DNA from: Ephydatia muelleri
Lineage: Eukaryota > Porifera > Demospongiae > Spongillida > Spongillidae
DNA length: 64,000 nucleotides
Assembly: GCA_013339895.1 (NCBI GenBank)
Contig: JABACO010000001.1
Coordinates: forward strand, 21,070,423 to 21,134,422
Direction: 5' to 3'
The notes under the pieces: model-generated
Database searches by the model: none
Told to the model about the DNA's origin: nothing
The model's input: the letters and a program-made list of their open reading frames with translations, nothing else
Program-made: the position numbers and the translations under genes
In this document: one piece after another, positions 34,459 to 44,797 of the stretch
Position numbering within the stretch: the stretch's first letter is position 1
Layout: each line of letters begins with the position of its first letter

Positions 34459-35575
34459 CTATGACATCAGTACAACCCAAAACCCGTCCTGGACATGGAG
34501 ACTGTTGGTTGAAACTAGGTCACAATTGTACCTGTGTTCATGAGCTGCCCATACAGGAAAGTGTTTATAAGCTCTTAGGGTCCCCAGTCCTTACATAATG
34601 GAAATATTCTAAGCTACCTAGACAAAGCAACAAGACTGGTGCCAAAACACAAAGCTTCAGGGACATTGGGAGAGTGTTTTCCTGACATTGCTATCAATGC
34701 AATAACAATACCATTGGTATGCCCTGTGTTCATGCACACGATTAACGCCGAAGTATTTTTTGTTTGGCTACAGTAGAGTTGTCAAAAATCAACTAAATGA
34801 GGCAACAGAGGAATGTTAGGTAGCAGGAAGGAGGGTTTCAACTTCTAATTGGTGTAATGTTTCAAAGGGTCTGGAAGAAGTCTTTGGTTACGGTCAACAC
34901 ATCTTTGATGCAGATATGCTTTTCTTGGCGTTAAACGGTTAATGCCTTTCTTAGCTTACAGTCAGCATGACATCAGTACAACCCTAAACCCGTCCTGGAC
35001 ATGGAGGCTGTTGGTTGGAAGTAGGTCACATTGTACCTGCGTTCGTGAGCTGCCCCTAATTTGATACAGAGAGGTGTTTATAAGCTCTTTGGGTCCCCAG
35101 TCCTTACATAATGGAAAGATTCTAAGCTATCTAGACAAAGCCGTCATGGCAACAAGACTGGTACCAATACACAAAGCTTCAGGGACATTGGGAGAGTGTT
35201 CCTGAGTTATTTCCTGACATTGCTATCAATCCAATAACAATACCCCTATGTTCATGCACACGTTTAATGCCCTGTCTTAGCTTACAGTCAGCATGACATC
35301 AGTACAACCCAAAACCCGTCCTGGACATGGAGACTGTTGGTAAGAACTAGGTCACATTGTACCTGCGTTCATGAGCTGCCCCTAATTTGATACAGGGAGG
35401 TGTTTATGAGGTCTTTGGGTCCCCAGTCCTTGAAATTACATAGACATAGCCATCATGGCAACAAGACTGGTGCTACTACACAAAGCTTCAGTGACATTGG
35501 GAGAGTGGTCCAGAGTGTTTTCCTGACATTGCTATCAAGACTATAATAATACCATTGGTATGTCCTATGTTGTTG
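34459..35575. repeat. Three long direct repeats (~290-310 bp)
   Basis: Each unit starts ATGACATCAGTACAACCC and contains CCCGTCCTGGACATGGAG, GTCCCCAGTCCTTA, CAAAGCTTCAGGGACATTGG and TTTCCTGACATTGCTATCAA. Copies begin at about 34459, 34966 and 35290. The second spacer is absent, so copies 2 and 3 are nearly adjacent. No coding signal. Might be a satellite-like or gene-duplication remnant. Confidence 0.9.
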
Positions 35576-36389
35576 ATTCTGCTGCTCACAAAATGAAAGC
35601 GAAAAGGCATTATTGCTTAGAAAATTAATACTATCGTGTCCATGTTTGAAAACAATCAATTACATTACATATGTTTTCCAAAGTACGGACGTCTATGGAT
35701 GTCCGAAAGCTTCTTGTAATTCCCCGTCTTAATTTCTTCTGGAGTGCTAAGAAGCACTTAGCTACTTCTGGTGAGCCACGCGCTCACATACTAGCACCAC
35801 GCATCAGCTTCATACAGTACATAGATAAAAGTACTTTAGTTAGCATTTTGCCAGCATCAGCTATAGAGAAGATCATGGTGTCTCGCGATTCGAGCTTTCC
35901 GATTCTAAGTTAGTACGGCTGGATTACATTCGCTACCTTTGACTGCCCTATTACCTGTGATATAACCTGTGATGAGAACGGAAAGTTCAGTTCACTGCCA
36001 GACGTATAGTATCCCCGCTCCCGCCAAAATGAAATCGGCCGTCTTGAAAACATGAAATGGCCGCATTGATGGACTCACTGTGAAAGTCTCAAAAGGCGGA
36101 AAACTAAATCCCTGCTTTTCGATAGTAAGTGATATAGTTTGAATCCCCACATAGTGCTAATAGGTTATGAACCCTGCTTTCCATTATCATTCTTCACTCG
36201 TTGGTAGTAACGTCGTGAATACGGTAATTAGGTGTTGGCCGCCATTAGAAATCCATGTTTTCGGGGCTATCGTCCTTCTAGGAATGCTCTTCCACAAGCA
36301 GGCCTCAAATTCGGTTCTTTCATACCTCCACCAACATTTCAGTACCAACAAAAGGCAACAGACGCCCCCGGCTATCATTCGGGTGTAGC
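35576..36389. other. Spacer without recognisable gene
   Basis: An 80-codon frame at 35671-35913 has no motif. Nothing else seen. Confidence 0.4.
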
Positions 36390-36521
36390 TAAAACCAGGA
36401 GCAGGAGCAGGAGCAGGAGTTGCTACCTAAAACCAGGAGCAGGAGCAGGAGCAGGAGCAGGAGAAGGAGCAGGAGTTGCTACCTAAAACCAGGAGCAGGA
36501 GCAGGAGTCGCTACCTAAAAC

Positions 36522-36557
<36 letters not shown>

Positions 36558-36615
36558 AAGGAGCAGGAGTTGCTACCTAAAACCAGGAGCAGGAGCAGGA
36601 GTCGCTACCTAAAAC

Positions 36616-36657
<42 letters not shown>

Positions 36658-36690
36658 TTGCTACCTAAAAACAGGAGCAGGAGCAAAGGA
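36390..36690. repeat. Composite minisatellite of AGGAGC hexamers and TTGCTACCTAAAACC spacers
   Basis: Blocks of 2-7 AGGAGC hexamers, each closed by AGG AGT TGC TACC TAAAACC or AGT CGC. A higher-order unit of about 120 bp (36485-36590 against 36600-36660) is visible. The hexamer keeps frame, but the spacer contains TAA. Confidence 0.9.
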
Positions 36691-36872
36691 TCTATCCAGC
36701 CGCAGATGATTATTTCAAGTGTTACTAATACGTCTAAATGAAAAATATATGTATAAGTCAAGTACATCGGTTGCAATCTTTGCTTTTAACACCCAAAGGT
36801 GTTTGTGACATACATGCGCGTGAGCTATTAAACTAAGACTTCCACACGTGCCTGTTTAGTTCTACCGTAGGT

Positions 36873-39264
36873 ATGGAGCAGGCGATAACAGCTCCAGTCA
36901 GAAGTAATTGTTATGAGAATCTTGATGGCGATCAAGTGCTTGATATCTTCCAAAATGCTATACTACGAAGTACCGAGACTCAATTGCCCAGGCTCCGCCA
37001 GTGTTGCCAAAGGAAGGGGAAGTATATTTGTTTGATTTAGGCCCCGACAATGCATCGTGGGAGCAGATGAAGAAGAAATATCGGTACGATTTAAGTTCTA
37101 GCTTTACCACTCGCCCGGCCCCAATCCCTCGCTATAGATGTGATCAGTATCGCTGGGTGACAAAAGGGGTGTATACTATCAAATGTGGAGTATATGAAGT
37201 GAAAAAGAGGTCAAATGCTATTGATAATGAACAGTCACCTCAAGGAGGAGGTGATATGCAGTTTCGTCGATGGGAGTACTGGGGCTTCTCAGGTCTTTTC
37301 ATACTACACTACACTGGAGACCACACGGTGTTTTCTGGGTTTGCACACAGGAATTCTAGCAATATATCGAGACCATTCATACGATCAGCTCCGTACGTAA
37401 AAGAAAAGTTGAGGATTGCTGCTCCTAGATAGCCAATCAATAACGATACACATTCCTCCTAAACAGATACATGCTGAGAATCTCATGAAGCCATGCAGAC
37501 AAGTGTACCAAGATATAATAAACAGTGATGAAGGAGGACCTAGGCATTCAGTGTATACACCACGTGACTACAAACAGGTAATGACCATTCTATACATTAC
37601 AAATATGTGCATGTGATAAGATGTGTACATATACAACCATAAAAATGATGTGAAATAAAATGGGGACAAATGTAAATGGATTCAACGTGACATCTGGGGT
37701 GCCATAATTTATTATCACTATTGCCCTTTCTCATGTGCCATATTGTTTATTAGGTTAGAAATGCAAGAGATCAGATGAGACTAAACGGAAGCTTCGTTTA
37801 TCACATGATGCCCTGTACAATGCATATCAGCTATCATTTCAATTGAAGCTAACAAATCGAAAAGGAGAAAGTAAGGACATTTTCTGTTGCACCCTCGCAT
37901 CGTTGTGCAGTTGTGGGCTCAGCCTCTACTGGGATCATTAGAATTCCTACTGAATATTTGTTCAAAACCTGTAGTTTTGCACTATGATATATATACCGTT
38001 TTTAATATAGGTGACTACTACTTGTCCACTCTAACATTCAATAACAGCTTGTTCGTTGGAGAACCTATAATTCCATGTGCATATTGAGTGCACTCAAGAC
38101 GGTATCATTCAGATCACAAAGCTTTTCTTTCTGATATTGTTGATAATGTTCCTGGTCTTAAGACAAAAGAAGTTAACATTATCACTGATAGAGAGTTTAA
38201 GTTTGCTGATGTTTTCCCTGTTGGAAACCATTTGTTCTGCTAGAACCATATTCAGAATGATGTGCATTGGTATCTGAGGAATCATGCGAAATGTACAGCT
38301 GAAAAATTGAATCAATTTGTTAATGCATTTCAGCAACTTATGCATAACCAGGTTACGGAGGCCGAATTTGAGGTTGAATGGAATAAATTAAAGAACGCAG
38401 ACCTCTTCATGTCTAAACCTACTATTATTCATTTCTTTGAAAACAGTCTCATTCCCATGTTCAAACTGCTCGCAGCAATTTGGATATTAAAGTCTGCAGG
38501 CATAAGTAATCCAAACGAGGGTGTCACCAATAACTGTTCAGAGTCAATGAATGCTGTTTTGCACCGTCTGCAGCAATGGAAACAAGTACCATTAGATGTC
38601 ATAGCTGTATCTCTATACCACCTTTCCGTGTTTTACTACCGTGAAATTGAAAGATCTGTGCATCAGTGTGGACGCTGGGAAGTTAAGGAAGAGTATGATC
38701 ATTGCAAGCGTGACCCATCATTAATGCCACGATTGGAAGCTGTTCCTGATCCACAGCAGATTGTAAGCATGTGTATGAATGCAAAAAGTACAGCTGGTAT
38801 TGTTGCTGATGAGGTCAAAAGACACTTCAGTTAGCAGCAGTGGTCATTTAGGTTTAGCTCAAGCTGCAATTACAGCAAATAGAGTGAAACTTGTGCAAAA
38901 TGGTGCATGGGTGGTTACAGAAGCTGAAGGCACAACTCCACATGCTGTTACATTATTTCCCAAGGAAACGTGTTCATGCAGTTCAACTAAAACATGTTAT
39001 CACATTACAGCATGTAGACTAATGGTTGGATTGCCCCCACAACTCCAGGGTGGTACAAATATAGCTGAATTGCAGAGGAGAGATCGCAGGAAGAGGGAGA
39101 GACCATCTGGAAAAAAACAGCCACGCAAACATGACTTTGGTGAACCTAAAGGTATGCTTCAAACTACAAGGTCTAACCAGATTGCATTCATTAAAAGGCT
39201 CAGTACCAATGTTTCTGGAATTCCAGAAGTTGAGGTAAAGGATGTGATGCACACTTACTTATAA
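36873..39264 (+). pseudogene. MULE transposase with SWIM zinc finger
   Basis: ATG 36873 (MEQAITAPVRSNCYENLDGD). A frame change near 36990 leads to a FLYWCH-like region (PRYRCDQYRWVTKGVYTIK; FILHYTGDHTVFSGFAHRNS then RPFIRSAP). An intron at 37578-37753 joins YKQ to VRNAR. The nuclease reads YDIYTVFNIGDYYLSTLTF (first D near 37986), VNIITDREFKFADVFPVGNH (second D near 38187), FC-stop-NHIQNDVHWYLR, then NNCSESMNAVLH. A SWIM finger (CSCSSTKTCYHITACRLMVG, near 38970) and a basic tail (RRDRRKRERPSGKKQPRK) follow. MULE transposases move Mutator-like elements. Stops at about 38086, 38239 and 38832 and several shifts make it a relic. Terminal repeats were not found. Confidence 0.8.
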
Positions 39265-39524
39265 GGGTACTTTAAAGGTCCCGCATTTTGATATAACACA
39301 CGTGAATGGGCCTCTACATGACAATGTGTAATGTTTCTGTTCATTGTTCCATATAGATCATATCAACTTATCCAGCACCAGACTACACCAGACACATCAG
39401 AGCTTAACTACTATGCAGGAATATCTATAAGAAATGATCTTAGCTGTGACAAGTTTTTAGCAAGGTACACAATACAAGAACTATTGCTAGCTGGTCTAAT
39501 TTATATCGCTTGCATAAAGATCAA

Positions 39525-40134
39525 GACCTATCTCACTTGAGATTCGAAAATGAAGATACCCTCTTGGGTGAAATCAACAGGTTTATGGATGGAGAAGATA
39601 ACATAACAATTACCTATGCCAGGGGACCATTTTGCAAAACAAAGTCCGAAATCGTCAAACTTATATGCATTTGTCGGTCACCATGGATTGAGGGCAGTAC
39701 ATCACGAGCCATATATGAAGACAAGCAGAACGATTTTGCCAGTCATGTATGTTGCAAATGTAAAAACTGGTTCTATCATTTCTGTCTACGAAAATGTGAT
39801 GTAAAGGTTCCCAAACGCACTCATGATTTTCAGTGCCCAACGTGCCAAATTCCTTTGACTATTTCATGGGCACATTCAAACTACACAAATACCTGTACCT
39901 CTGACAACATTTTAACCATTTTGCTCCTTCATTGTCATGAAATTCCAACATTTATCGAATGCATTGGTAACAGTCCTGCTGAAAAAGCACTCAAAGCTGC
40001 TTTGTGTACAATGCTAGATGGAGATGTTCACAATGGAAAAACTATCATGCTTGACCATATTAAGTCAGTTCTACCCCTGAAAACCTGTGAGAAAAAAATA
40101 AACTGTTTTGGATCAGAGTATTCTAACTTTCCTG
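39525..40134 (+). pseudogene. PHD-finger C-terminal part following the MULE
   Basis: Same strand, 260 bases after the SWIM part. Contains LICICRSPWIEGS, HVCCKCKNWFYHFCLRKC and FQCPTCQIP, giving C-x-C, C-x2-C, H-x2-C and C-x2-C, a PHD pattern. SPAEKALKAALCTMLDGDVH and ILDHIK-like text follow. The frame is open for 244 codons to 40244, but from about 40130 it overlaps antisense coding of the next gene. Probably the last exon of the MULE gene (adding chromatin reading), or a separate element gene. Confidence 0.6.
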
Positions 40135-40295
40135 CAGATATTCGTATGTGGAAAAGCTGGAGTGTGCATCCTCACTTGAATGCAGAGCCAGCTCAAGGTC
40201 AAGGTTATGACACTCGTCTTCAAGTAACCCATACAGCTTTATAAAGACACCCAAAGTGACGTGAAGTCCAGGTGGGCAAACCTTAGCATTGTGTG

Positions 40296-40339
<44 letters not shown>

Positions 40340-42046
40340 ATGTGTGTGTGTGTGCGTGCATGTGTGTGTGCATGCGTGTCATGTTAATTATATTAATTCT
40401 TTATAATCTTGTTGTTAACCGTTCCTACCTACATGTACACTTCATTCCTTGCAGATGTGTTATTTAATCTTTATAGCGGTATGTGCTATGTGAAGGTTTG
40501 TAACAGTGTCACTTGCTTCATAGCAGCAAAACACACACGTATTGTGGACAGAGTTAGGAGCTGCAACATTTACAATCTGAAAGTTCATTTTGAATGAGCC
40601 ACCTCCTTTGTCGCCTTTGTCATCTCCAATTTTTATCCACACTTCACTGGCTGTATAACCCCATTATGCCAGGTAAGCCGTCCTGTCCTGCATTGGGTTA
40701 AAGTTAATTATCGTGTCATGTGTATGTCATGATCTTCTAACTTTTGATTCTCTTCCAAGAGGAAACAACCTTTTTGACTAGATCTGGAATGTAAACCAAA
40801 GGAGCTCCTCTAAGCTCCTCACTACCAGAATGGAGAGGAAATGAAAAGAGAGCCATCTCTCCTTTCAGGTTGTCACCCATAATTTGTCTGCTCCCCAGCC
40901 AGAGAAACTCCTGATACTTTGAGCCACCTGGAGAAGCAGTAAGTTTTATTTGGTGCTGTGTATAAGACTTTCCGTCTCAGGGAATAGCCATGCCAACTTT
41001 TATAGCCAATACTTCAGCAGAGCCGATTGCAATGTTTCAGATGCCTGCCTTCTGCAATAGAGACTTTCGCTCTTCATCACTCAGTGTTAGCATCTCGTTC
41101 TCCATCAGGACACATGATTCCCCTCCACTGATGATGCTTCTTACAGGTCTGCATCTCTGCACACCTGGTTTTCACAGTCCTGAAGCAAGCAGCTGTGGTC
41201 AGTTGTCCGGCTTTTGTTAGGTGCATGAATGTCATCGGCTATATTAGGTATGGTCACGTATGACATAGCTAGATAAGTGATACTGAATACAGTAACTGCT
41301 CCTTCTGTAGGCAGTTGTATTATGCCTTTATTGGGGCTGGTGGAGATGGCCCCTTCAGTAATGCTGCTGCTTCTCTTTTCTCACCAAAAGTAAGAGATGG
41401 TGTGCATTCATCGGCAGTCATAGCAACCAGCCTTCACATCTCTGTGGCATTCCATACACTGTACCAGTACATCCTTCAGCAACAGTAATGTAACATTTGA
41501 TGCTGGTCTGATCACTCTGGGTACCAAGGAACCGTCCGCAGAGCAGCAAGGACACACTGTGGTTGATGCTGTTACTCGCTCCACAACACACCTGGTGCAG
41601 ACCAACATACGACATGGCAGTTCAAGGGGCCATGACCAAATGTTTGAGCACACTACACACTTCAACTCATTCAAGACGGTCGCATTGTTTTGGCTTGCCA
41701 ATGGTGGGTAGGGCAGACTGGAGGAGGGGCAATCTTCAAAAGATGCGCAATGGAGCTGGTTAGGTGTGAGGCCTGGTTGATGACCTCTGCCAACTGTGTG
41801 CTTTCTTGCATGACCCTTTGCACTAACATTGAAGTGCTCACACACCTGAAGATGATGTTGCGTAAGAGCATATACCTTACACCCTTCATTTGTATGTACT
41901 GCCCATACAAACTGTGTCAGTGCACATCTGTGGTGCACTCCTCCTGCCCTGGCACTGATAACCCTTTGCATTGAATGGTGACAGCAGTGGCAAAAATGTT
42001 CAAGGTGCACTTGAGGGTTATCAGTAAGGGTGTTGATGGTAAAAGC
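40123..42046 (-). pseudogene. RAG1 N-terminus-like RING protein fused to GGDKGG family
   Basis: Four coding blocks in order on the minus strand. (A) 42046-41408: HLEHFCHCCHHSM and FVWAVHTNEGC (like the FCHNC and EWHPHTPSCDIC zinc motifs I know from RAG1). Then a RING finger, ELKCVVCSNIWSWPLELPCR and LVCTRCVV then VCPCC, then LVQCMECHRDVKAGCYDCR. (B) about 41190-40765: NEMLTLSDEERKSLLQKAG, FSFPLHSGSEELRGAPLVYI. (C) 40690-40460: EVWIKIGDDKGDKGGGSFKM then NFQIVNVAAPNSVHNTCVF. (D) 40275-40123: PPGLHVTLGVFIKLYGLLED then ECHNLDLELA. Blocks B and C are also found at 15.23-15.70 kb. Molluscan N-RAG-TP transposons are reported to encode RAG1 N-terminal-like proteins; this may be a relative (recalled, not checked). 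Broken by stops; the 5' end is cut by a MITE. Confidence 0.6.
40291..40375 (+). repeat. GT microsatellite
   Basis: Uninterrupted to 40338, then mixed GTGCGTGCAT words. It lies between blocks C and D of the minus-strand gene, in a probable intron. Confidence 0.95.
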
Positions 42047-42328
42047 ACAAGTAAATAAAAACATTCTCTACGAGAAAGTTGGTGGGATATAGGATTTGAA
42101 GGCAATTGGTGGTGTAAAAAGCAAGGAAACAAGGTCTTATCAGAAGGGAAAATCTATATAGTCCTATATTTAGCACATTTCTAGGGCGTATGTTGTTTGT
42201 GTGCTAAATATAAGACTATTACATTTTCCCTTCTGATAAGACCTTGTTTCCTTGCTTTTACACCACCAATTGCCTTAAAATCCTATATCTCACCAACTTT
42301 CTCGTAGAGAATGTTTTTATTTACTTGT
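42047..42328. mobile_element. Palindromic MITE, copy 2
   Basis: 282 bp from ACAAGTAAATAAAAACATTC to GAATGTTTTTATTTACTTGT. The arms pair over nearly the whole length around CTAGGGCGTATGTTG. The family is shared with 14088-14362 and 59231-59512. It lies exactly at the 5' edge of the RING block of the minus-strand gene. Confidence 0.92.
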
Positions 42329-44635
42329 TTTCTTAATTTTTTTTTCACACCCAATGTCTAATTATACAAGACATAGGCTGATAGTCGATTGTGTATCAGA
42401 GTATAACATCGATTATTTATATAAAAGCGAGTCCTCCATCCGATTCTGAAGCCAGTGGTGAAATTTTGAACGCTTAAAAGTGTTCCTGTCCCGAGTTATG
42501 CGTTGCCAAGGAGGAGAAGACGACCCGCCCCTTGTTCCGAGACTGGGTACGAGAACGGGCAGTACACTCTTGTTCTCTACAACCACGCGGTTCTGCGACA
42601 TGAAACAAAAACGAAACTACTCATTTTTGACTTCTAGATCGATTGCTAAAACAAGCTACACGATTCGATCGTCGGGAGTGTTGTTACAGACGGGTCGCGC
42701 GCGTTTTTTTAATGACATTCATAGTCGGGGTCAAATCCTATATGGAAGTTTCTAACGAAACTTCCGATATGCAGATCAACTGCACTCCCTCCTTTTTTTC
42801 CCCTCTTCACCAACCTTTGCCCACACAGCTGTTTCTGGTGCACGTGGTAATAATCCATTCCTGTTACCTATGTTTATGCATAGATAGTTTAGAGACTATC
42901 TATGGTTTATGTACATATCATCAAGCAATGACAACAACATGCATGGATTGTTCATAAGATACACTTCGGGTTTTCCTGAAGACAGAAAATTCGTCGCTGA
43001 TGTAGCCCGTCAAATCTTGTGCTGGCATGCCTTTGGCCTACGAAACCACTAGTCTTACCTCCTAGTCTTGTGCAGGAGAACATGCAGTGTTGGATCTTGT
43101 ACCGCCCTTGGGAAATAACTACCGCGTGGCGTTGTAAACACGGCTTGCGTACACAGTTGGTAGGCGATTATAAGTGTGCGTGTTCATTGTACATAAAAGG
43201 GAACCCCGTGTTGTGCTGTATTTTATTTTTATGTGAATTTTTTTTGCTGTTCTGAGGTGTTGTGCGCTTTACAACATAGGGTGTCTGTAACGAGTGGTTT
43301 CTTCACAATTTTAGATTGGCACCGTAATATTCTTCTAATTATAAACCTAGGTTCCAACCGCATACAGCCGTGGGCTCGCGGCGGAGGCACCCGCGGGAGG
43401 AGCGCGCCGTCGAAGAAGTGACCTCAATGGTCACGTTTCGCGCGCACAGCTGCTCGTCGTCACACTACTGTGGGCATGAGTTGTGCTGCGACCTAACTCG
43501 CTCGTCTCTCCACCAGTCCGAATATCTAAGTTCAACAACTGTCCCTGAAGAATGGTGTAAGGCTCCCACGTGCCTACATGCATGTACGTTCCGAGTGGCG
43601 AAAACTACAGTAGATGTGTTGGGTCTTGGTCTGTCACACTGCTCCAGCGTCGTACCGTTGCATCGATCACGTGCACGCTCTTTCCGTGGCACCATGCAGG
43701 CCAGCTGAGTGCCGTTCGCGGGGCCGAACGTGCTCACGCGACAGTCGGAGAGGTACAGGCATCGCAGTCACGAATACATGCTCTGCATGAAGAACAATGT
43801 ATGTCGTCAGTGGCTCCCCTCTAGTGACGTGAATGCTATACTAATATGTACGCCACTGAGCTAATAGGACGACTACCTGGATATCTACTGTGAGTTGACA
43901 AATTCACTGCAACACGGATCAATACTCAATAGGCATGCATGCGGTGCCCGTGTTCGTGCTTCATAAATATTCAGCCAGGAATTGTCTTATGCAGTATTTG
44001 TGGAGTGGGGGGGGGGGGGGGAGGGCGAGGTTTCACAACGGACCCCCTGACACAAAATGCTATCTCCCACATCGTGGTTTAGGGCGGAGCCCCAGGAGCC
44101 AACGCTTTTCACATAATTCACCTCACCTGCATGCGGGGCCCTGTCTCTGGCAAATCCATCGACCCAGAAACGTTAAAAAATTAACACCTTTGAACTTGCA
44201 ACATAACGGCACCAAAGTACCGGTACAGGAAGAATTTAATATGCACTTTGGGAAATGCAGCTGTATTAGTACAGGTGTGCACCCACAATTTTGACACTGC
44301 ATGTCTTTACTAGTGTGTAGGCATTGCATTCTTTTGTGGCCACACAATTCTCGATGGGGATGGCTAGAAAATGAGCCTTTGTTGTCATCAAATGTCTTCA
44401 CAATATCTGGATACCTACAGTAAATGTCTGGATACCTACAATAGATGTCTGGATACCTACAATAGATACATACAGTAGATGTCTGACAATCAGTTGTTAG
44501 ATGTTCTTATGTTTCAGTTTTAAGCATCTGCATTTTATGTGTGAATTCCTCACATAAATTAATTGAGATTTTCCTACTATTGTAAATGTGATATTGCTGT
44601 CATGTTATTTGATGCTGATGGTAGTGTCCAGTGGA
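42329..44635. other. Spacer, no supported gene
   Basis: Several frames of 60-119 codons without motifs. 43330-43830 is richer in CG than its surroundings (GCGGCGGAGGCACCCGCGGG) and might be a promoter or an old exon. A run of about 16 G lies at 44006-44021. A 21-bp unit (GTCTGGATACCTACAATAGAT) is repeated three to four times at 44405-44475. Confidence 0.4.
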
Positions 44636-44639
44636 CACG

Positions 44640-44797
44640 GATGTTTTGACCAGATTACTAAAGTGGCTATTCCAAAGTTCCTGCATACTCTTGTCCCCGA
44701 GGACATATGCCATCTTCAAGATGGTATATATCCTCAGGAACAAAGAGTATGCAGGACATCATAATAGCCGCTTTGATAATCTGGTGAAAACATTTGT
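44640..44797. repeat. Foldback hairpin, ~158 bp
   Basis: Left arm GATGTTTTGACCAGATTACT ... CCTGCATACTCTTGTCCCCG; right arm is its imperfect inverse ending AATCTGGTGAAAACATTTG. Centre near 44717 (CATCTTCAAGATG). Probably a small MITE; no clear target duplication. Confidence 0.8.

Noticed and set aside
34459..35575. LTR pair of a retroelement
   Set aside because: Three copies, no TG...CA ends, no internal coding or primer site.
43330..43830. CG-rich stretch as a conserved gene
   Set aside because: Frames of about 84-112 codons have no recognisable motif; kept only as a note.
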